Positions 27,106 to 35,391 of a DNA stretch of 48,931 nt are shown here, piece after piece. Every line of letters starts with the position of its first letter. Within the stretch, counting starts at the first letter, position 1. The notes below the pieces were generated by a model, which did not search any database, had not been told where the DNA came from, and was given only the letters and a program-made list of their open reading frames with translations. This DNA comes from Candidatus Desulfaltia sp. (GTDB lineage: Bacteria; Desulfobacterota; Desulfobacteria; Desulfobacterales; ETH-SRB1), in contig JAUSPN010000078.1 of the NCBI GenBank assembly GCA_030656555.1, positions 1 to 48,931 on the forward strand, read 5' to 3'. Made by a program: the position numbers and the translations under genes.

Positions 27106-27150
27106 ATGAAAGACGTTGAAAATTGCAAAATCAAAAAATTAACAAACTAA
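27106..27150 (+). other. Short upstream ORF overlapping the lnt start
   Basis: ATG at 27106 opens a 14-codon frame (MKDVENCKIKKLTN) ending at 27150, out of frame with and overlapping the TTG start of lnt at 27123. Whether it is translated is unknown. Confidence 0.25.
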
Positions 27151-28703
27151 AATTATGCCTGGCGATATTAAGCGGATTGCTCCTTACCGGCTCTTTCCCC
27201 AAAATCGGCTTCAGTATGCTTGCCTGGTTTGCCCTTGTTCCACTCCTGGTTGCCTTAAGAAATCTTTCTCCAAAAAGAGGTTTTATCCTTGGTTTTATTG
27301 CAGGGCTTGTTCATTATCTGACACTTTTGTACTGGCTTGTATATACAATGCATACATACGGCAATCTTCCCATGGCGCTATGCATGTTTGTACTCGTTCT
27401 TGCTTCGGCCTTTCTTGCTCTTTACCCTGCGGCATTTTCAGCAACCCTGTTAAATTTATGCGCAAAGCCTGGGATTTGCATATTTGCGATTCCTGTTTTA
27501 TGGGTTGCATTTGAATATATGCGCAGCCTTTTTTTTCTTGCGTTTCCATGGGAACTTATCGGCTATTCCCAATATAATAATCTACTCCTTATACAGATTT
27601 CAGATATGTTTGGCGTTTACGGCGTATCATTTTTAATTGCCTTATCAAATACAACAATTTATTTAACCCTTCTTTATTTAACCAAAAAAGACTGGAAAAG
27701 GGAAAGCGTAACAAAAAAAGCCGCTTTGGGATCAATATTTGTTTTTGCGCTGATTTTTGTTCTTGTATTGTCTTATGGAAAATGGCGGATAGATTCAATT
27801 GATAGACTTGTTTGCTCTTCTCCATCAATTAAAGCCGCAATTGTTCAGGGGAATATCGATCAGGCTGTAAAATGGAATCCTGAAATTCAACGATTAACTG
27901 TAAAAAAATATATTGAGCTTTCTTTTTTATCAAAAGCTGATAATCCAGACATTGTTGTTTGGCCTGAAACAGCCACCCCTTTTTATTTCCTTTATAATAT
28001 CGAGCTCTCAAACATGGTTAAAAAAGGGATTAATGATACAGGAACAACATTTCTGTTTGGCAGCCCATCGTTTATTTTCGGGAAAGGAGTTGTTGAATAT
28101 TACAATACTGCTTACCTGGTCAGCCGGGATGGAAAGGTATACGGCAAATATGACAAGGTGCGTCTTGTTCCATTCGGAGAATATATCCCTTTTAATAAAT
28201 GGTTGCCATTTGTCGGCAAAATGGTGGAAGGAGTTGGTGATTTCAAGCCGGGTATTAAAGGCAAAACCATTAAGTGGGGTGACTATAGTTTAGGTGTACA
28301 GATCTGTTATGAGGTTATTTTCCCGGACCTTTCCAGGTCTATGGCAAAAAACAAGGCGGCATTACTCGTAAATATTACCAATGATGCGTGGTTTGGCACA
28401 ACCAGCGCTCCTTATCAGCATTTTTCCATGGCAATATTTAGAGCCGTAGAAAACAGGCGAGCCCTTGTCAGGTCGGCCAATACAGGAATAAGCGGCTTTA
28501 TCGATCCGGTCGGCAGAATTATTGAAAAAACAGATCTTTTTAAAGAAACGGTAGTTACACGTTCCGTGCCTTTAATACAGAAAACATCCTTTTATACACG
28601 TTTTGGAGACCTGTTTGCCATAGCCTGTATGGTCGCAACATCTATTTGCTATATGTTAAAATATGTTTATAATAGATTGGTACCCGTGAACCTTGACCCC
28701 TAA
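27123..28703 (+). CDS. lnt: Apolipoprotein N-acyltransferase
   Basis: 526 residues. Adds the third acyl chain to the N-terminal Cys of lipoproteins in the inner membrane. The first 220 residues contain about six or seven hydrophobic helices; the periplasmic nitrilase domain carries the catalytic triad Glu282 (VVWPETATPF), Lys345 (YGKYDKVRLVPFGEY) and Cys395 (VQICYEVIFPD). The frame is closed by TGA just upstream, so the only usable start is TTG at 27123, with a weak binding site. Followed after 19 bp by prfB, heading a five-gene plus-strand run. Confidence 0.95.
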   Translation: MQNQKINKLKLCLAILSGLLLTGSFPKIGFSMLAWFALVPLLVALRNLSPKRGFILGFIAGLVHYLTLLYWLVYTMHTYGNLPMALCMFVLVLASAFLALYPAAFSATLLNLCAKPGICIFAIPVLWVAFEYMRSLFFLAFPWELIGYSQYNNLLLIQISDMFGVYGVSFLIALSNTTIYLTLLYLTKKDWKRESVTKKAALGSIFVFALIFVLVLSYGKWRIDSIDRLVCSSPSIKAAIVQGNIDQAVKWNPEIQRLTVKKYIELSFLSKADNPDIVVWPETATPFYFLYNIELSNMVKKGINDTGTTFLFGSPSFIFGKGVVEYYNTAYLVSRDGKVYGKYDKVRLVPFGEYIPFNKWLPFVGKMVEGVGDFKPGIKGKTIKWGDYSLGVQICYEVIFPDLSRSMAKNKAALLVNITNDAWFGTTSAPYQHFSMAIFRAVENRRALVRSANTGISGFIDPVGRIIEKTDLFKETVVTRSVPLIQKTSFYTRFGDLFAIACMVATSICYMLKYVYNRLVPVNLDP

Positions 28704-28722
28704 TTATTATGGAGGAAATAAT

Positions 28723-29821
28723 ATGTCGATAGATCTTGAACAGACGATAAAGGAACTTTTTATAAAATTAGAACAATTGCGAGGCTATCTTTGACATTGC
28801 CGGCAAAGAAAAAAGGCTAAACGAAATAGAGTATCTGGTTGCAAAAAAAGATTTTTGGGACAATCCCGAAGAGACCAGGCTTGTTTTAAAAGAGCGAACA
28901 GTTATTACCAATAAAATTAAAAGATGGAAAAGACTCTACAATGACCTTGAAGAAAGTAAAATTCTGTTTGGTCTTGCCAGGGAGGAATCAGATGCTGATA
29001 CAATTGAAGAAGCGACCCAGCAAGTTCGGGACATCAAGGGAAGAATAAAAGAATTTTCGCTTGATCTGACCTTGAGCGCCGCAGACGACCAGAACAACGC
29101 TATTGTTTCCATTAACGCTGGAGCCGGTGGAACTGATGCCCAGGACTGGGTTGAGATGCTCTTTAGAATGTATACGAGATGGGTTGAACAGAAAGGCTTT
29201 AAAATCAGTATAATTGATTATCAACCCGGTGATGAAGCAGGTATTAAAAGCGTTACCTTCACAGCAAACGGAGAATATGCGTACGGCTACTTGAAGACAG
29301 AAAACGGGGTGCACCGTCTGGTGAGAATTTCACCGTTTAATGCGAGCGGAAAACGGCAAACCTCCTTTGCTTCTGTATTTGTCTATCCGGAGCTTGATAA
29401 TGAAATCAAAATTGATATTGACGATAAAGATTTGCGTATAGACGTTTTCAGGGCAAGCGGCGCCGGAGGACAACATATTAATAAAACAAGCAGTGCCGTC
29501 CGTATTACACACCTTACAAGCGGAATTGTTGTCCAGTGCCAGCAGGAAAGATCCCAGTACAGGAACAAAGAGATGGCTATGAAGGTGTTAAAAGCGAGGC
29601 TTTACCAGCGTGAAAAGCTTAAGCAGGACGAAAAGATGCATGATCTGCATGAAAACAAAAATGAAATAGCCTGGGGAAGCCAGATCAGATCATATGTTTT
29701 ACAACCATATCAAATGGTTAAGGATCACCGGATAAACCTTGAGGTCGGGGACGTAAACAATGTTTTAAACGGAGGGCTCGATCCTTTCATAGAGGGAGTG
29801 TTGCTTTCAGGGAAAACTTAG
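28723..29821 (+). CDS. prfB: Peptide chain release factor 2 (programmed +1 frameshift)
   Basis: Reads stop codons UGA and UAA. The gene is in two frames: ATG at 28723 (GGAGG before it) runs 23 codons to CTT TGA C, where the in-frame UGA is 28792-28794. A +1 slip at CUU continues from GAC at 28793, joining 28723..28791 to 28793..29821 for 365 residues. GAGG sits just upstream of the slip site as the Shine-Dalgarno-like stimulator. RF2 specificity tripeptide SPF at 203-205; catalytic GGQ at 248-250. The frameshift lets RF2 control its own synthesis, as in most bacteria. Confidence 0.97.
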
Positions 29822-29829
29822 TTTAAATT

Positions 29830-30396
29830 ATGGATTGTCTTGATATTATAGGTGAATATTACGAAAAGGGTACTGTGCTGCATGAAATTCTCATACAGCA
29901 CAGTGAAAATGTTGCAAAAAAAGCTCTTGATGCAGCTAAAAAGGTATCCCACCTAAATCCTGATCTTGATTTTATAAAGCATGCAGCCATGCTCCACGAC
30001 ATCGGCATCTTCCTTACAAATATGCCAAAGTTTGGTTGTACAGGCAAGTATCCTTATATATGTCACGGGTATCTGGGACGCAACCTGCTGGAAAAGAAAG
30101 GGATGCCCATGCTCGCGCTTGTATGTGAACGACATGTGGGCGTTGGAATAACGCCCGAAGATATAAGGCAATATAATCTTCCGCTTCCTGAACGTAATAT
30201 GGAACCTGTCTCAATAGAGGAACAGATCATATGCTATGCTGACAAGTTCTTTTCTAAAAACCGTTATTCGGGTTCAGAGGAAAAATCTGTTGAAGAAATC
30301 AAGCTCGGCCTTGCGCAATACGGTCATGATAAAGTAGCAAAATTTCAGTCATGGTTTGATATGTTTGAAGGAGGTTTAGATGTCAAAGCTGTTTGA
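29830..30396 (+). CDS. HD-domain phosphohydrolase
   Basis: 188 residues. The HD metal site is AAMLHDIGIFLT (HD near residues 57-58), with an upstream His in EILIQHSENVAKKA and later CERHVGVGI and CYADKFFSK that complete the fold. Proteins of this size are often called HDIG-related or RelA/SpoT-like hydrolases, but the substrate cannot be assigned. Begins 8 bp after prfB and overlaps the next gene by 17 bp, so it is translated in the same run. Confidence 0.85.
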   Translation: MDCLDIIGEYYEKGTVLHEILIQHSENVAKKALDAAKKVSHLNPDLDFIKHAAMLHDIGIFLTNMPKFGCTGKYPYICHGYLGRNLLEKKGMPMLALVCERHVGVGITPEDIRQYNLPLPERNMEPVSIEEQIICYADKFFSKNRYSGSEEKSVEEIKLGLAQYGHDKVAKFQSWFDMFEGGLDVKAV

Positions 30397-31480
30397 AGCA
30401 ACAAACATAAACGGCATGACAATTAAGAACCGGTTTGTCCGGTCTGCTACCTGGGAAGGTATGGCAGAAGATGATGGAATGTGTACAGGTAAGCTTATAA
30501 ATTTAATGTGTAAATTGGCCGAAGGAGAGGTAGGCCTCATTATTACAGGTCATGCTTATGTTCATGAAAAGGGGAAAGCAGGCCCGTGGCAGTTGGGCAT
30601 ATATGAAGACAGGCTTATCCCTGGACTGTGTGAAATGACAGATGCCGTGCATAAAATGGGTGGCAAAATCGCAATGCAGCTTGCACATGCCGGCATGTAT
30701 GCAAACACCGGCATTAAAGGTGATATCCCTTTTGCTCCTTCACTTGTCAGTGGTTTTAGAAAATCTGCGATACAGGAGATGACCCTGCATGACATACAGG
30801 ATGTAGTTGAAGCATTCGGCCTGGCGGCAAAACGGGCAAAAAAAGCTGGTTTTGACGGTGTTCAGATTCATGCGGCACACGGGTATCTTGTGAGTCAATT
30901 TCTTTCTCCCGCCTTTAATAAACGGCAGGATAAATATGGGGGAGACATTGAAAATAGAGCCAATATTCTAATTGAGATTTTGAGCAGTATAAGAAAGCAG
31001 GTCGGCAATAATTATCCTGTGCTGATTAAAATAAACTCATGTGATTTTCTGGAACAAGGTCTTGAAGTTAATGATTCATTAATAATCGGAGCTATCCTGG
31101 AAAATGCCGGTATAGATGCTATTGAGTTAAGCGGTGGGACTGTTGCATCAGGAAAGAAAGGGCCTGTAAGAACAGGAATTGTATCAGGGAAAAATGAGGC
31201 ATATTTCAAGGACGCAGCTTCTGCCTTTAAAGACAAGATTGATCTTCCGATCATTCTTGTAGGTGGAATCAGGTCTTTTTCTCTTGCACAGCAGTTAGTT
31301 AACGATAATATTGCGGATTATATATCCATGAGCAGACCGTTTATCAGAGAGCCTGATCTTATAAAACGCTGGAAGGACGGTAATCATAATCAAGCTGCCT
31401 GCATTTCAGACAGCAGGTGCTTTATTCCAGCCATGAGCGGAAAGGGAATATCTTGCGTGGTAGGAGCTAAACAAAAATGA
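30380..31480 (+). CDS. Old yellow enzyme family NADH:flavin oxidoreductase
   Basis: 366 residues, a single FMN-binding TIM barrel. Family marks: FVRSATWEGMAEDDG, the substrate pair HAAHGYLVSQFLSPAFNKR, YGGDIENRANILIEI and phosphate-binding IILVGGIRS. The C-terminus CISDSRCFIPAMSGKGISCV keeps three Cys but not the full iron-sulfur set of 2,4-dienoyl-CoA reductase, and no second nucleotide-binding domain follows. Probably reduces an activated C=C bond; substrate unknown. AAGGAGG precedes the ATG. Confidence 0.9.
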   Translation: MSKLFEATNINGMTIKNRFVRSATWEGMAEDDGMCTGKLINLMCKLAEGEVGLIITGHAYVHEKGKAGPWQLGIYEDRLIPGLCEMTDAVHKMGGKIAMQLAHAGMYANTGIKGDIPFAPSLVSGFRKSAIQEMTLHDIQDVVEAFGLAAKRAKKAGFDGVQIHAAHGYLVSQFLSPAFNKRQDKYGGDIENRANILIEILSSIRKQVGNNYPVLIKINSCDFLEQGLEVNDSLIIGAILENAGIDAIELSGGTVASGKKGPVRTGIVSGKNEAYFKDAASAFKDKIDLPIILVGGIRSFSLAQQLVNDNIADYISMSRPFIREPDLIKRWKDGNHNQAACISDSRCFIPAMSGKGISCVVGAKQK

Positions 31481-31977
31481 TGCAAAAGATTGCCGGACAA
31501 TTAATATATGCTTTGTTAATAATAGGTTCGACCATTGCTTTGCCGGAAATTTTATCAACCGCTCATTCTGAACCTGCTGACAGGATAATTGTTGAAAGTA
31601 TGACATCTGCTGCTTTTGACAAGATTATTGCGGACAGAGAAAACCGGTATTTGATTATTTTTATGACATCATGGTGCGGCCCTTGCAGAGAAGAGTTGCC
31701 AGGATTAATTAATCTGAACAATAAGTATAAGGGCCGTGGCCTTAAAACAATCGGTATAAGTCTCGACTATGACGGGCCAACGGCCATCCAGCCGCTTATT
31801 GACAAAGCGCGTGTTAATTTTCCTGTATATTGGATCAACGAAGAAGCAGCAAAAAAATATAATATTTATGCCGTGCCGATGATTTTTTTAGTCAAGGAAG
31901 GCGGGATAGTTGAAAAAATTGTTGGAATACGATCAGAAAAGTATATCGACAAGAAAATAAATATTTTTTTGGAATAA
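31477..31977 (+). CDS. TlpA/ResA-like exported thioredoxin
   Basis: 166 residues. N-terminal hydrophobic segment (LIYALLIIGSTIALPEILSTAHSE) is a signal peptide or anchor. The thioredoxin fold has the redox pair in SWCGPCREELPGL and the cis-Pro in YAVPMIFLV. Expected to reduce periplasmic disulfides, for example in cytochrome c maturation. Overlaps the oxidoreductase stop by 4 bp and closes the lnt-prfB run. Confidence 0.88.
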   Translation: MMQKIAGQLIYALLIIGSTIALPEILSTAHSEPADRIIVESMTSAAFDKIIADRENRYLIIFMTSWCGPCREELPGLINLNNKYKGRGLKTIGISLDYDGPTAIQPLIDKARVNFPVYWINEEAAKKYNIYAVPMIFLVKEGGIVEKIVGIRSEKYIDKKINIFLE

Positions 31978-32020
31978 AAGTGATGAGTTGTAATTGAACA
32001 GTTACGGCTTCAGTTAAAAA

Positions 32021-32051
32021 AGAGGGGGGTGGTCGCATGCCCCCCCCCTCT
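32021..32051 (-). terminator. Rho-independent terminator of the small OB-protein genes
   Basis: AGAGGGGGG (32021-32029) pairs with 32043-32051 in a 9-bp stem. On the minus strand the hairpin is followed by TTTTTT (complement of 32016-32021), as for an intrinsic terminator, 45-75 bp past the stop at 32095. It may also stop plus-strand reads from the TlpA-like gene. Confidence 0.75.
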
Positions 32052-32094
32052 AAAGAAATGTTGCCATACGGCTCATTCTGACTTGCAGTGCTAA

Positions 32095-32430
32095 TCAATT
32101 CGGCATTGCTCTCTGTTTTCCTCCCTGGCGCTCGAAAAGCCACACGGTCATAACCTTTTTGCCATCGACTTCCTTGACCACGCCTGTTAACTTTACGTCG
32201 GAACCAACAAATGGAACCATTTTTTTCCCGGGAACGTTGTTGGCCACCGCATACTGCCCATCTTTGCACTCAATGGCGATAGGGGCAAGTGTCCCACTCG
32301 GATCGGCAGGCGCTGCAATGATCTTCCCGGTAATTTTAACTTCATCACCTGCAAGAGCGGTCATCGCGAACATTACAGAAACGATTAGAACACAGAACCC
32401 TACACCCAATAGCCTTAAGTTTTGTTTCAT
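32095..32430 (-). CDS. Small exported OB-fold-like protein
   Basis: 111 residues from the ATG at 32430, chosen because a perfect AAGGAGG precedes it; the frame is open to 32484. Signal peptide LLGVGFCVLIVSVMFAMTALA then GDEVKITGK. The mature part alternates beta strands (VKITGKIIAA; YAVANNVPGKKM; DVKLTGVVKEVDGKKVMTV) in a pattern typical of small OB-fold domains. Its C-terminal strand pair resembles that of the next gene upstream (DVEVYGVVRKAIKGRKTVTV). Function unknown; a periplasmic stress or metal role is speculation. Confidence 0.7.
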   Translation of the reverse strand: MKQNLRLLGVGFCVLIVSVMFAMTALAGDEVKITGKIIAAPADPSGTLAPIAIECKDGQYAVANNVPGKKMVPFVGSDVKLTGVVKEVDGKKVMTVWLFERQGGKQRAMPN

Positions 32431-32521
32431 TCTTGTCACCTCCTTGAATTTTAGTTTAAGCAGGGTTAGCGAATTCCCCCGCAACCCCTGTGTTTGTCAA
32501 CTTTCTTTTGGAAAAACCCAC

Positions 32522-32818
32522 TCAATCATCAGCTGTTTTCAACTTATAACTTTTCACTGTAACCGTCTTGCGACCCTTGATTGCCTTTCTGACCACGCCA
32601 TAGACCTCTACATCATGTCTTATGAATTTCAGCAGTTCTTTTCCTTTTTCATCTTGTTGAATCACATACTCCTGCTCATCCGGGGTCGAAATGGCAGCAG
32701 CGAGTGCGTTTCCTTTTTCGTCCCAATCTACTGAAACCACAATGCCTCTGACCGTGGTCGGTTTGTCACCTATTCCCTTGTTTTCTTCCACTGCTTTTTT
32801 AAATGCCGTTGTTGTCAT
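32522..32818 (-). CDS. Small cytoplasmic OB-fold-like protein
   Basis: 98 residues, no signal peptide. Contains TTVRGIVVSVDWDEKGNALA and DVEVYGVVRKAIKGRKTVTV, again an OB-like strand pattern related to the exported neighbour. The ribosome binding site is weak. Preceded by a sigma-54-type promoter at 32910-32924 and followed by the exported gene after about 90 bp, so the two are probably co-transcribed. Function unknown. Confidence 0.65.
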   Translation of the reverse strand: MTTTAFKKAVEENKGIGDKPTTVRGIVVSVDWDEKGNALAAAISTPDEQEYVIQQDEKGKELLKFIRHDVEVYGVVRKAIKGRKTVTVKSYKLKTADD

Positions 32819-32909
32819 GGTCAGATTTTACCGTCATTGTCTTCAATCACGCTTTGTTGGATGTGTATCCGATCCATTGTTAACGGGTAACGTTTCATGT
32901 TTTCTAAAA

Positions 32910-32924
32910 GCATTATCCGTGCCA
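32910..32924 (-). promoter_or_regulatory. Sigma-54 (-24/-12) promoter
   Basis: On the minus strand the sequence CTGGCACG-GATA-ATGCTTTT matches the YTGGCACG-N4-TTGCW consensus with a single change (A for the first T of the -12 element); the essential GG and GC are spaced correctly. Transcription would start near 32898, leaving an 80-nt leader before the gene at 32818. Confidence 0.7.
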
Positions 32925-33143
32925 GAGCTATAACCTATTGATGTTAAAAGGCTTGTTGGGTTAGATGCAAATTGCCATCGGAACCATCAGTTCCGATATT
33001 TGCAGAAAAACACGTCTTTTATCTGCCGCCAGAGCTATAACCTATTGATGTTAAAAGGCTTATTGGGTTAGATGCAAATTGCCATCGGAACCATCAGTTC
33101 CGATATTTGCAGAAAAACACGTCTTTTGTCTGCCGCCAGAGCT
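32921..33143. repeat. 107-bp tandem duplication with internal dyad
   Basis: Unit one is 32921-33027 and unit two 33028-33134, differing at two positions (g/a near 32955 and a/g near 33021); the first 9 bp of a third copy follow. Each unit contains ATCGGAAC-N5-GTTCCGAT (32977-32997; 33084-33104) enclosed by TGCAAAT and ATTTGCA arms. The duplication begins inside the -24 box of the sigma-54 promoter. It lies in a 560-bp gene-free stretch (32819-33380). Confidence 0.9.
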
Positions 33144-33190
33144 TTTATGATTATTTAATAGATTGACATAACAGGAAAATTTATACATCA

Positions 33191-33227
33191 GAATTCCCAA
33201 TTCCGATATTTTTGATAATTGGGATTC
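33191..33227. repeat. Inverted repeat
   Basis: CCCAATT (33196-33202) and AATTGGG (33217-33223), extended by GAAT and ATTC with one bulged base, give an 11-bp stem with a 14-nt loop. No T-run. The remainder of 33228-33380 has no certain gene. Confidence 0.45.
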
Positions 33228-33380
33228 GATGTTCCGTTTTGGAAAGTGAATTGTTCGGGCATGAGAAGGGCGTATTTACAGGAAGGATTGAAAGCATTTC
33301 CTAAACCAAACCTCAGAGAAGAACTCTGAGTACCGATATGCGACAGAGCCGACCGGATTGCTCCCCGCAAGCCCCGTCCT

Positions 33381-34277
33381 TTAGGGCTGGGTCAAGGCTG
33401 ACTTTTGCGGTTCAACAGGCTTTATAGCCGGCATTCCGGCAATCTCATAAGATATAGCTCCAAAACGGCATGATTCATTGAGGCATTTCAGGCATCTGAT
33501 ACAATCATGCTGGTTGGGCCCTTCATAGAACTTTATTCCCATTGGACAATTATTGTAACATTCCTGGCAGTGCGTACATTTTTCAGGATCATGAATCATC
33601 CTGAAAACACTGTGTTTGTTAAAAAGCGAATAAACAGCCCCCAAAGGACATGCTACACGACAAAATGGTCTGCGGCTCAATATCATCCATACGATGAAAA
33701 TAAACAATATCGTCAGTTTAAAGTAAAATAGCGCTCCTATTGATTCTTTTAAGTCAGGTTGTAGAAATATCATGGGAATACCGGCTTCTAAAGTTCCGGC
33801 AGGGCATATAAACTTGCAAAACCATGTCATTCCGTAGCTATAGTCATCTATAACCAGCGCAGGAAGAATAAAAATAAACAGCGCCAGAAACAGATACTTC
33901 ATATATGTTAGAATTTTGGGGATCTCGAACTTGGGTGAAGGGATTTTATGAATGAGTTCCTGCAGAAAACCAAAGGGACAAAGCCAGCCGCAGGGCATGC
34001 GTCCCACCAGGCTTCCAATCAGTCCCAGTGTTCCGATAATATATGTGCCAAAATGGTAATGACCTGCTTTAACAGCCGGCCGCAGACCGGCTATTATGCT
34101 CTGTAATGAACCAAGCGGGCAGGCGCCTGTTGCGGCAGGGCAGGAATAACAGTTAAGACCCGGCACACATATTGATTTAAGCGTGCCCTGATATATTCCT
34201 TTTGTGTGTGGAAACATCCAGTAGGCATTGCTTAAAGCCGTTGCAATGATCTGTATCCATCGCCTTAAAACAGGCAT
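33381..34277 (-). CDS. Membrane polyferredoxin (NapH/CcoG-like 4Fe-4S protein)
   Basis: 298 residues from the ATG at 34277 (AGGAA 7 nt upstream; the frame is open to a TTG at 34304). Several hydrophobic helices carry the paired CGWLCPFGF and CPAGTLEAG motifs of the NapH family, plus CRVACPLGAVYSL. The C-terminus holds two 4Fe-4S clusters (CTHCQECYNNCPMG and CIRCLKCLNESCRFG). Expected to pass electrons across or along the inner membrane. Start overlaps the stop of the 55-residue CxxC gene (TAATG), so it is translationally coupled to the fdhE group. Confidence 0.88.
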   Translation of the reverse strand: MPVLRRWIQIIATALSNAYWMFPHTKGIYQGTLKSICVPGLNCYSCPAATGACPLGSLQSIIAGLRPAVKAGHYHFGTYIIGTLGLIGSLVGRMPCGWLCPFGFLQELIHKIPSPKFEIPKILTYMKYLFLALFIFILPALVIDDYSYGMTWFCKFICPAGTLEAGIPMIFLQPDLKESIGALFYFKLTILFIFIVWMILSRRPFCRVACPLGAVYSLFNKHSVFRMIHDPEKCTHCQECYNNCPMGIKFYEGPNQHDCIRCLKCLNESCRFGAISYEIAGMPAIKPVEPQKSALTQP

Positions 34278-34444
34278 TACCCAATTCCTATACAGTCCAG
34301 GCAAATCTTTGTTGCTTTTTCCATGACTGTTGAGACTTCACCAAGGTTAATACCAAGGAGAATAAGGACAAGAAAAAGTATAATCAATAAAAAAGGAAAT
34401 GCTCTTTTTGGGGAGGAACTAAGCAAAATGTATTCCGCTTTCAT
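34277..34444 (-). CDS. Small membrane CxxC protein (CD1871A-like)
   Basis: 55 residues. The ATG at 34444 lies inside the last codons of fdhE and the stop overlaps the start of the polyferredoxin gene. Sequence: short charged N-terminus, one membrane helix (FPFLLIILFLVLILLGINLG), then the diagnostic tail EKATKICLDCIGIG with a CxxC pair. This is the pattern of the CD1871A family of tiny CxxC proteins, which are usually beside 4Fe-4S membrane proteins. Role unknown; a redox or assembly partner of the polyferredoxin is the obvious guess. Confidence 0.78.
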   Translation of the reverse strand: MKAEYILLSSSPKRAFPFLLIILFLVLILLGINLGEVSTVMEKATKICLDCIGIG

Positions 34445-35297
34445 ACTTCATTTCCTTAGCCTTTATGTCAAGATGCAGCGTAGCCACCTGCTCAAGGGGA
34501 GGGTATATAATACGCTCTGTTTTTCTTGTATCTATGGTTTTGATATATTTTTTACATTTATCGCACAGATCAACCCTGTATTCCTTTTCTTCTTCACTGT
34601 ATAAATAGTTGAGTGTCTTGCTGTCCGTGTTGTCACAAAACGCGCAGTACAGCCTTCTGGATGACCATTTGTGCCAACAAAAACCGCATAGCAAAAAGCG
34701 CTCACCCCCTTCTCCTTCAAACATTGAAAGCATAGGAGGACTTCCGCAAATGGGGCAGTATCCCTTTGTCCATGGTTGATCCTTAGAAAAATAGGTTGAA
34801 AGTTGCTGAGCACAGATTGATAAAGAGGGTTTTATGCTGTTGTAAACGATAAAGGCAAGGTCATCTTTTTTTATATCGTGTTTCTTTGCGGTCTTTTCAA
34901 AAACAGAGTCATCCTCTTCGAGAAGACCAAAAAACAGGGAATCAAGATCAAATTCTTTTGCGTCAATAGCCTTTAGTATTGCCCGGGCAGAAGAGGCCAT
35001 ATCTGTACTTGATAGTTTTATTATGTTGCAAATTTTTATTAAAAGCATCTTAGATGCTTTAGCATCAATTACAAATTCAGATAGATTTATCAGAGGAAAC
35101 TCTTCATTGGCCTTTATCGAAAGCATTTCCTCCGAAATCTGTATCGGGTCGATCTGCAATTTGTCTTTGGAATCTTCCTGGGCAATAAAGATTTGTTTGT
35201 AAAAATCTAAAATAGCTCCATAAGCAGGCCTAAGCTGCTTTAATGACTCTGCGGCCTTTGTTATCTGATCTTCGGTAAGTTGAATGTTGTCTGTCAT
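34419..35297 (-). CDS. fdhE: Formate dehydrogenase accessory protein FdhE
   Basis: 292 residues. FdhE binds the catalytic subunit and is needed for active formate dehydrogenase. Two rubredoxin-like metal sites are visible: CPICGSPP...LLCGFCWHKW and YCAFC...LCDKCKKYI (four CxxC pairs). AGGAG precedes the ATG. Lies downstream of fdhAB but behind its own terminator and promoter, and overlaps the small CxxC gene by 26 bp. Confidence 0.93.
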   Translation of the reverse strand: MTDNIQLTEDQITKAAESLKQLRPAYGAILDFYKQIFIAQEDSKDKLQIDPIQISEEMLSIKANEEFPLINLSEFVIDAKASKMLLIKICNIIKLSSTDMASSARAILKAIDAKEFDLDSLFFGLLEEDDSVFEKTAKKHDIKKDDLAFIVYNSIKPSLSICAQQLSTYFSKDQPWTKGYCPICGSPPMLSMFEGEGGERFLLCGFCWHKWSSRRLYCAFCDNTDSKTLNYLYSEEEKEYRVDLCDKCKKYIKTIDTRKTERIIYPPLEQVATLHLDIKAKEMKYESGIHFA

Positions 35298-35358
35298 GTG
35301 CTCTCCTGTTCAGGTATTGTCAAGTAGAAACCTTTGCAAAACCATGCTTGTCTGTGTA

Positions 35359-35388
35359 ACTATATACTCCTATCATATCTGTTTGCAA
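35359..35388 (-). promoter_or_regulatory. Possible sigma-70 promoter of fdhE
   Basis: On the minus strand TTGCAA (35388-35383) and TATAGT (35364-35359) are 18 bp apart, ending about 60 bp before the fdhE ATG and directly after the fdhAB terminator. Confidence 0.4.
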
Positions 35389-35391
35389 AAT

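Noticed and set aside
28723-28794. Separate 23-codon peptide gene before a truncated RF2
   Set aside because: The CTT TGA C context and continuous RF2 homology after a +1 shift identify the programmed frameshift.
32921-33143. Two-unit CRISPR or retron-like array
   Set aside because: The units are directly abutting and identical throughout, with no variable spacer; no reverse transcriptase or cas gene is near.
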